A stretch of DNA of 64,000 nucleotides. It comes from Bacteroidetes bacterium MedPE-SWsnd-G2. Its GTDB lineage: Bacteria > Bacteroidota > Bacteroidia > Flavobacteriales > Flavobacteriaceae. The stretch spans positions 62,001 to 126,000 of the forward strand of contig MPDE01000003.1 of NCBI GenBank assembly GCA_001874335.1, in the 5' to 3' direction. Below, one piece after another: positions 60,027-64,000 of this stretch. Below the pieces are notes generated by a model. That model saw nothing but the letters and a program-made list of their open reading frames with translations. It searched no databases and was not told where the DNA came from. Both the position numbers and the translations under genes were made by a program. The first letter of the stretch is position 1; each line of letters begins with the position of its first letter.

Positions 60027-61403
60027 ATGAATATTACCCAATCCATAGAACGCTTATTTAATAAGTACCTGCCTTCTCCTTTTTCTATAGCCATTTTGCT
60101 TACTGTGCTTACCATTATTTTGGCAATTGGCTTCACGGATGCGCCCAAAGACGAAAGTCAATTTTTAACTATTTTGGGCTATTGGGAATCAGGAATTTGG
60201 AACAACAATTTGCTTGTTTTTGCATATCAGATGATGCTTATTTTGGTATTAGGGCATGTTTTAGTGCTAAGTAAACCAATGAATCGTATTATTTTAAAAA
60301 TCACAAAATATGCGACAACAACTTTAAATGCAGTAGTCATAGTTAGTGTTTCAACAATGTTGGTGGCCTTTTTTAATTGGGGATTAGGATTGATTTTTGG
60401 AGCTATTTTGGCTCGAAAAATTGGAGAGCAAGCAGCAAAAAACAATACACCTATAAATTACCCACTAATCGGAGCTTCTGCCTACGTTGGTTTAATGATT
60501 TGGCACGGAGGTATAAGTGGTTCTGCTCCTATAAAGGTGGCCGAATCGGGTCATTTAACAAGTCTTATGGCTGGTATTTCTGATTCAACATTAATTAATC
60601 AGTTGCCAGATATGATTCCGTTTAGTAGTACGGTTTTTAGTTCCTGGAATTTAATTGTATTTGGAGTTTTACTGGTCGTCATTCCATTGGTGTTGCGGTT
60701 TTTAGCAAAATCTACTAAAGAGCAGATTGTGACTTTAGACACCTATAGTTTTGGCGCTAAACCCAGTACTGATGTTGTGGGTGCAGAGAAGATTGATCAC
60801 TCCAAGTGGTTTGCATATGGATTTGGAGGATTACTAATGTTTACATTTTGCTATGTGTATGGCGATCAATTATTAGCGCTTCAAATCACACCAAATATGC
60901 TCAACTTTTTCATGTTGGGATTAGCGATAATTTTGCACGGTTCATTTTATAGTTTTTTAAAAGCTTTAGAAGAAGCTATTGGAGATGCATCAGGGATTTT
61001 GATTCAGTTTCCATTGTATTTTGGGATTATGGGTATTATGAAAGGTTCAGGATTAGTGGTTTTAATCTCCGACTTTTTTGTGAGTATAGCTACCGAAAAC
61101 ACCTTGCCTATTTATACTTTTTTTAGCGCTGGTTTGGTTAATGTATTTGTACCGAGTGGTGGTGGGCAATGGGCTGTTCAAGGGCCAATTGTAATTGAGT
61201 CTGCATTGAAGTTGGGAGTGCCTTTACCGAAGGCGGTGATGGCCTTGGCTTATGGGGATCAGGTTACCAATATGCTTCAACCCTTTTGGGCGTTACCTCT
61301 ATTGGGAATTACTAAATTAAAAGCGAAAGAAATCTTGCCATACAGTTTAATATTAATGCTTGTTGGTATAGCTGTTTTCATTTTAAGTTTAATTTTGGTG
61401 TAA
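60027..61403 (+). CDS. Short-chain fatty acid transporter, AtoE family
   Basis: A 458-residue membrane protein with about ten to twelve helices. The N-terminus RLFNKYLPSPFSIAILLTVL, LIFGAILARKIGEQA, MIWHGGISGSAPI and the C-terminal FVPSGGGQWAVQGPIV and ALAYGDQVTNMLQPFWALPLLGI are typical of AtoE permeases that take up short-chain fatty acids such as acetoacetate or butyrate. The ATG at 60012 is a possible alternative start. aat follows 10 bases later. Confidence 0.93.
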   Translation: MNITQSIERLFNKYLPSPFSIAILLTVLTIILAIGFTDAPKDESQFLTILGYWESGIWNNNLLVFAYQMMLILVLGHVLVLSKPMNRIILKITKYATTTLNAVVIVSVSTMLVAFFNWGLGLIFGAILARKIGEQAAKNNTPINYPLIGASAYVGLMIWHGGISGSAPIKVAESGHLTSLMAGISDSTLINQLPDMIPFSSTVFSSWNLIVFGVLLVVIPLVLRFLAKSTKEQIVTLDTYSFGAKPSTDVVGAEKIDHSKWFAYGFGGLLMFTFCYVYGDQLLALQITPNMLNFFMLGLAIILHGSFYSFLKALEEAIGDASGILIQFPLYFGIMGIMKGSGLVVLISDFFVSIATENTLPIYTFFSAGLVNVFVPSGGGQWAVQGPIVIESALKLGVPLPKAVMALAYGDQVTNMLQPFWALPLLGITKLKAKEILPYSLILMLVGIAVFILSLILV

Positions 61404-61413
61404 ATTTTTAACA

Positions 61414-62040
61414 ATGATCTACCTTGATGACAATATGCCTTTTCCAGATGTGCGATTAACTTCGACTGAAGGCTTATTGGCTATTGGCGGAGAATTGAGT
61501 ACTGAGCGTTTACTTTCGGCTTACAGACAAGGAATTTTTCCGTGGTTTGAAGAAGAAGAGCCTGTTTTATGGTGGTGTCCCGATCCTCGATTTGTGCTTT
61601 TTCCAAGTAAGCTAAAAGTGTCTAAAAGCATGAAAAAGGTGTTGAAGTCTGAAGCTTTTAAAATCACCTATAATACCGCTTTTGATGATGTTATTATTGC
61701 GTGTTCCAAGGTAGAAAGGGCTGATCAAGAAAGTACTTGGATTACCTTTTCTATGATAAAGGCATATTCAAAACTACATGAATTGGGTTATGCAAAATCA
61801 GTTGAAGTTTGGTTAGACGACCAACTGGTAGGAGGGTTGTATGGAATTGATTTAGGGAACGGTGTATTTTGTGGTGAAAGTATGTTTAGTACAGTGAGTA
61901 ATGCCAGTAAAGCCGGTTTTATTTCCTTTGTGCAAAACGGTAATTATAGGTTAATTGATTGTCAAGTCTATACTAATCACCTGGAAAGTTTAGGTGCAGA
62001 AGATATTGATAGAGAGGTGTTTTTGTCTTATATAAATTAA
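61414..62040 (+). CDS. aat: Leucyl/phenylalanyl-tRNA-protein transferase
   Basis: Aat adds Leu or Phe to N-terminal Lys or Arg, marking proteins for ClpS/ClpAP degradation. The 208 residues contain the characteristic AYRQGIFPWFEEEEPVLWWCP with DPRFVLFP, WITFSMIKAYSKLH, SVEVWLDDQLVGGLYGIDLG and GESMFSTVSNASK. Its stop overlaps the convergent tag gene by four bases. It likely shares the AtoE transcript. Confidence 0.96.
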   Translation: MIYLDDNMPFPDVRLTSTEGLLAIGGELSTERLLSAYRQGIFPWFEEEEPVLWWCPDPRFVLFPSKLKVSKSMKKVLKSEAFKITYNTAFDDVIIACSKVERADQESTWITFSMIKAYSKLHELGYAKSVEVWLDDQLVGGLYGIDLGNGVFCGESMFSTVSNASKAGFISFVQNGNYRLIDCQVYTNHLESLGAEDIDREVFLSYIN

Positions 62041-62600
62041 ACTTCAGAATATCTAAAACAACTGGTTTCATGGTCGTTGACCATTCCCGTAGCTTGCATA
62101 TGCGCATATACTACAGTCGAGCCCACAAATTTGAATCCGCGTTTTTTTAAGTCCTTACTAATTCCGTCACTTAGAGGCGTATTTGCCGGAGCTTCTTTAT
62201 AAGAATTAATCGTGTTTTTTATGGGAATATCATTTACAAATCCCCAGATGTATGTGCTAAAGCTACCAAACTCTTTTTGAATTGCCATAAAAGCTTTTGC
62301 ATTATTAATAGTAGCTTTTATTTTTAATTTGTTTCTTATTATTCCTGCGTCATTCCTTAGGGATTCTTCCTTTTTAGCATCGTAATTGGCAATTTTTTTA
62401 TAATCAAATCCGTCAAAGGCTGTTCTGAAATTCTCACGTTTTCTAAGAACAGTAATCCAACTTAATCCAGCTTGAAAAGTTTCTAAAGTTAGAAACTCAA
62501 ATAGGGTAGCATCATCCTTTATAGGTACACCCCATTCGTTATCGTGATACGCTTCATATAACGGGTCACCTAGACACCAACCACATCTTTGTTTCTCCAT
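62037..62600 (-). CDS. tag: DNA-3-methyladenine glycosylase I
   Basis: This 187-residue glycosylase removes 3-methyladenine from alkylated DNA. It opens with RCGWCLGDPLYEAYHDNEWG, holds WITVLRKRENFRTAF, and ends with TVVYAHMQATGMVNDHETSC; Cys6, His19, and a C-terminal His and Cys correspond to the zinc set of E. coli Tag. The gene ends within aat. Confidence 0.95.
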   Translation of the reverse strand: MEKQRCGWCLGDPLYEAYHDNEWGVPIKDDATLFEFLTLETFQAGLSWITVLRKRENFRTAFDGFDYKKIANYDAKKEESLRNDAGIIRNKLKIKATINNAKAFMAIQKEFGSFSTYIWGFVNDIPIKNTINSYKEAPANTPLSDGISKDLKKRGFKFVGSTVVYAHMQATGMVNDHETSCFRYSEV

Positions 62601-62733
62601 GCTGAAATTTTTAATTCCTAAGTATAGTAAATTATTATATCCTTATAAATAATAGTAATTAGATGTAAAGTAAGGAATTATGTATTAATCTACTAATGTA
62701 ACATCTGTTACCAGAATTTTAAAATGGGAATAG

Positions 62734-62741
62734 TAAATTTG
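62734..62741 (+). promoter_or_regulatory. Candidate -7 element for the thioredoxin-like gene
   Basis: TAAATTTG matches TAnnTTTG, 20 bases before the ATG at 62762. The rest of the 161-base gap between tag and this gene shows nothing I can name. Confidence 0.35.
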
Positions 62742-62761
62742 ATTAATTTAAAACGATATTC

Positions 62762-63370
62762 ATGCTTAGTGAAGTAGTACAAAAAGAAGTGATTTTAGAG
62801 AGTTTGAACAAGAGTCAAACTTACGATGAATATAGAGCTATGGTAAAAACATTAGCTGCTGAAAAAGGAACAACTGGAGCAGACAAATCTGAAGCATTGG
62901 TAAATTATACCGCCTTAAATGACAGACGTATGAAGCGTTGGGATAAAACGGTGAAGGTTTCAGATGAAATCAAGTCCAAAACGGAAGCTTATGAAGGCCG
63001 TGCTACTTGGTTAGTGCTAACTGAGAGTTGGTGTGGTGATGCGGCGCATATTATGCCAGTTATAAATAAAGTAGCACAATTAAATTCTAACATAGATTTT
63101 AAGGTGGTACTTAGAGATGAGAATGATGAGTTAATGAATGCATTTTTGACCAATGGAGGAAAATCCATTCCGAAGTTAATAATGATAGATTCTGATACTC
63201 ATGATGTGATTGCTGATTTTGGTCCTCGGCCTCAAAAAGCAACACAATTAGTTGAAGATTATAAGGCTGAACATGGTAAATTAACTCCCGAGTTTAAAGA
63301 AGATTTACAGCTTTGGTATAATAAAGATAAAGGACAGAGCACCTTAGAAGATTTAATGCAGTTGCTCTAA
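62762..63370 (+). CDS. Thioredoxin-family protein lacking CxxC
   Basis: The 202-residue cytoplasmic protein has an N-terminal helical part (1-75) and a thioredoxin fold with ATWLVLTESWCGDAAHIMPV; Cys91 is present but the second cysteine of CxxC is replaced (CGDA, 91-94). It matches the Thioredoxin_9-like family seen in Bacteroidota, with KFIPKL-type cis-proline in KSIPKLIMID. It may act through a single Cys. Its end overlaps the convergent TonB-like gene by four bases. Confidence 0.85.
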   Translation: MLSEVVQKEVILESLNKSQTYDEYRAMVKTLAAEKGTTGADKSEALVNYTALNDRRMKRWDKTVKVSDEIKSKTEAYEGRATWLVLTESWCGDAAHIMPVINKVAQLNSNIDFKVVLRDENDELMNAFLTNGGKSIPKLIMIDSDTHDVIADFGPRPQKATQLVEDYKAEHGKLTPEFKEDLQLWYNKDKGQSTLEDLMQLL

Positions 63371-64000
63371 GTTTTTCCTTTAAAGTAAAATGTAATAGAC
63401 CCTATCTGTGATTTGGTTGTGCTTGATGCATCAAATAATACGTTTTTAGCGTACGAAAGCGCATGGTCTATTAAACATTGATTTTTTGTGGTGGAGGCAT
63501 TGTTAACGTAAGTTTCAATGACTTCACCTTTTTCATTTACAGAGATATTTATTATAATTTTACCTGAAGTTTCACAGAGGTAAATAGGGGTGTCATAGTT
63601 GAGCAGAGTTCTGTCTTTTAGAGAATAGGTGAATGAGCTATTTGAATTTTTTGTTTCAGAATGTGGTTTGTTTTTGTGTTTGTTTAAAACATCATTTATG
63701 GCATCAAAATCCTTTTTTTCTTTTTTGCTAACAGCGTAATCACTGGCTTTTCGCGCTGTGTATTTACCTTCGTAATCTTCTGCTTGAGATTCTGATTCTT
63801 CAGTGGTTTCAGGTGATGTAGTTTTGACTTCGTCTTTAACAGTCCTAAAATTTTTCATCAAATCTTCAAACTCGTGATCTTCATTAAAGGCTTTATTGGT
63901 TTCTGACAAAGAAGCGTTTCTATCAAATAATGGCTCCTTTTCTTCTAAAACGTCTTCAAGTTCTGGTTCAATAAGAAAGTAGCTTTCGGCAATAAATTCT
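63367..64000 (-). CDS. TonB-type energy-transducer-like protein, N-terminus outside window
   Basis: The frame remains open to the right edge without a stop, so the visible 210 residues are the C-terminal part; the in-frame TTG at 63909 is not the start. The visible sequence has an acidic, Ser/Thr-rich central region and a C-terminal domain (about the last 75 residues: GKIIINISVNEKGEVIETYV, NQCLIDHALSYAKNVLF, then IGSITFYFK) that fits the TonB C-terminal fold. TonB would energise the two receptors found in the window, though a link to either is not shown. Confidence 0.75.
   Translation of the reverse strand, partial: EFIAESYFLIEPELEDVLEEKEPLFDRNASLSETNKAFNEDHEFEDLMKNFRTVKDEVKTTSPETTEESESQAEDYEGKYTARKASDYAVSKKEKKDFDAINDVLNKHKNKPHSETKNSNSSFTYSLKDRTLLNYDTPIYLCETSGKIIINISVNEKGEVIETYVNNASTTKNQCLIDHALSYAKNVLFDASSTTKSQIGSITFYFKGKT

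Noticed and set aside
63367-63909. Complete 180-residue gene starting at a TTG at 63909
   Set aside because: The frame stays open upstream to the window edge with plausible coding sequence, so the gene is partial.
1-64000. CRISPR arrays, tRNA or rRNA genes, insertion sequences, prophage or defence islands
   Set aside because: No regular direct repeats, cloverleaf-like segments, transposase or phage-like proteins were seen; gaps between genes are too small for most of them.

Overview
The window is ordinary chromosomal core genome from a marine-type member of the Flavobacteriaceae (Bacteroidota). The evidence is: low G+C; coding starts preceded by A/T-rich sequence rather than Shine-Dalgarno motifs; several upstream regions with the Bacteroidota promoter element TAnnTTTG; the gliding genes gldD and gldE in the order mutY-ssb-gldE-gldD; a eukaryote-like isoleucyl-tRNA synthetase; TonB-dependent receptors; and many lipoproteins with acidic residues just after the lipid-bearing cysteine. 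About 59 protein genes fill nearly all of the 64 kb. I see no rRNA, tRNA, insertion sequence, prophage or CRISPR array, and no gene-free stretch reaches 300 bases.

Layout. 1-2.5 kb: a DUF4270 lipoprotein (cut by the window edge) and a shortened GT5 glycogen-synthase-like protein, divergent from panC-panD. 2.5-15.5 kb: a flippase-like membrane protein, a degenerate esterase, radA, ileS, a DksA/TraR-like protein, lspA, convergent 5-formyl-THF cyclo-ligase, uvrC and a patatin/outer-membrane-barrel fusion. 15.5-23 kb: aromatic amino-acid catabolism (hmgA, hppD, a tryptophan 2,3-dioxygenase), a DUF3108 protein, an M23 peptidase lipoprotein and pgi. 23-27.3 kb: a TonB-dependent receptor with a partner lipoprotein. 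27.3-31 kb: mutY, ssb, gldE, gldD on the minus strand. 31-42 kb: HU, a 29-residue very basic protein, RNase G, an aldo/keto reductase, xth and an OmpA lipoprotein, a 1145-residue predicted outer-membrane protein, glycyl-tRNA synthetase and a coiled-coil membrane protein.

42-53.5 kb: comF, an Ig-like lipoprotein, a methionine aminotransferase/omega-amidase pair, a possible caspase-fold exported protein, and ahcY divergent from a tightly overlapping seven-gene operon (phosphopantetheinyl transferase, GGGP synthase, thiamine-binding-like protein, PnuC-type transporter, NadR-like kinase, DUF4301, ArfB-like hydrolase). 53.5-56.4 kb: a TPP riboswitch with a complete promoter controlling a TonB-dependent receptor, so probably a thiamine-compound receptor, followed by a convergent Rieske-like lipoprotein. 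56.4-64 kb: greA with a 5' hairpin, a HIT protein, an orphan histidine kinase, a flavin reductase, DUF3127, an AtoE-type fatty-acid transporter, aat, tag, a thioredoxin-like protein and the C-terminal part of a TonB-type protein.

I did not find a convincing undescribed multi-gene system. The best leads are the GXHH signature in IleRS (known elsewhere to mark mupirocin hyper-resistance), the TPP-riboswitch receptor and its link to the PnuC/NadR-like genes next door, the 29-residue basic protein, a structured leader with a small reading frame in front of hmgA, the 5' hairpin of greA, and several family members that lack canonical catalytic or metal-binding residues.
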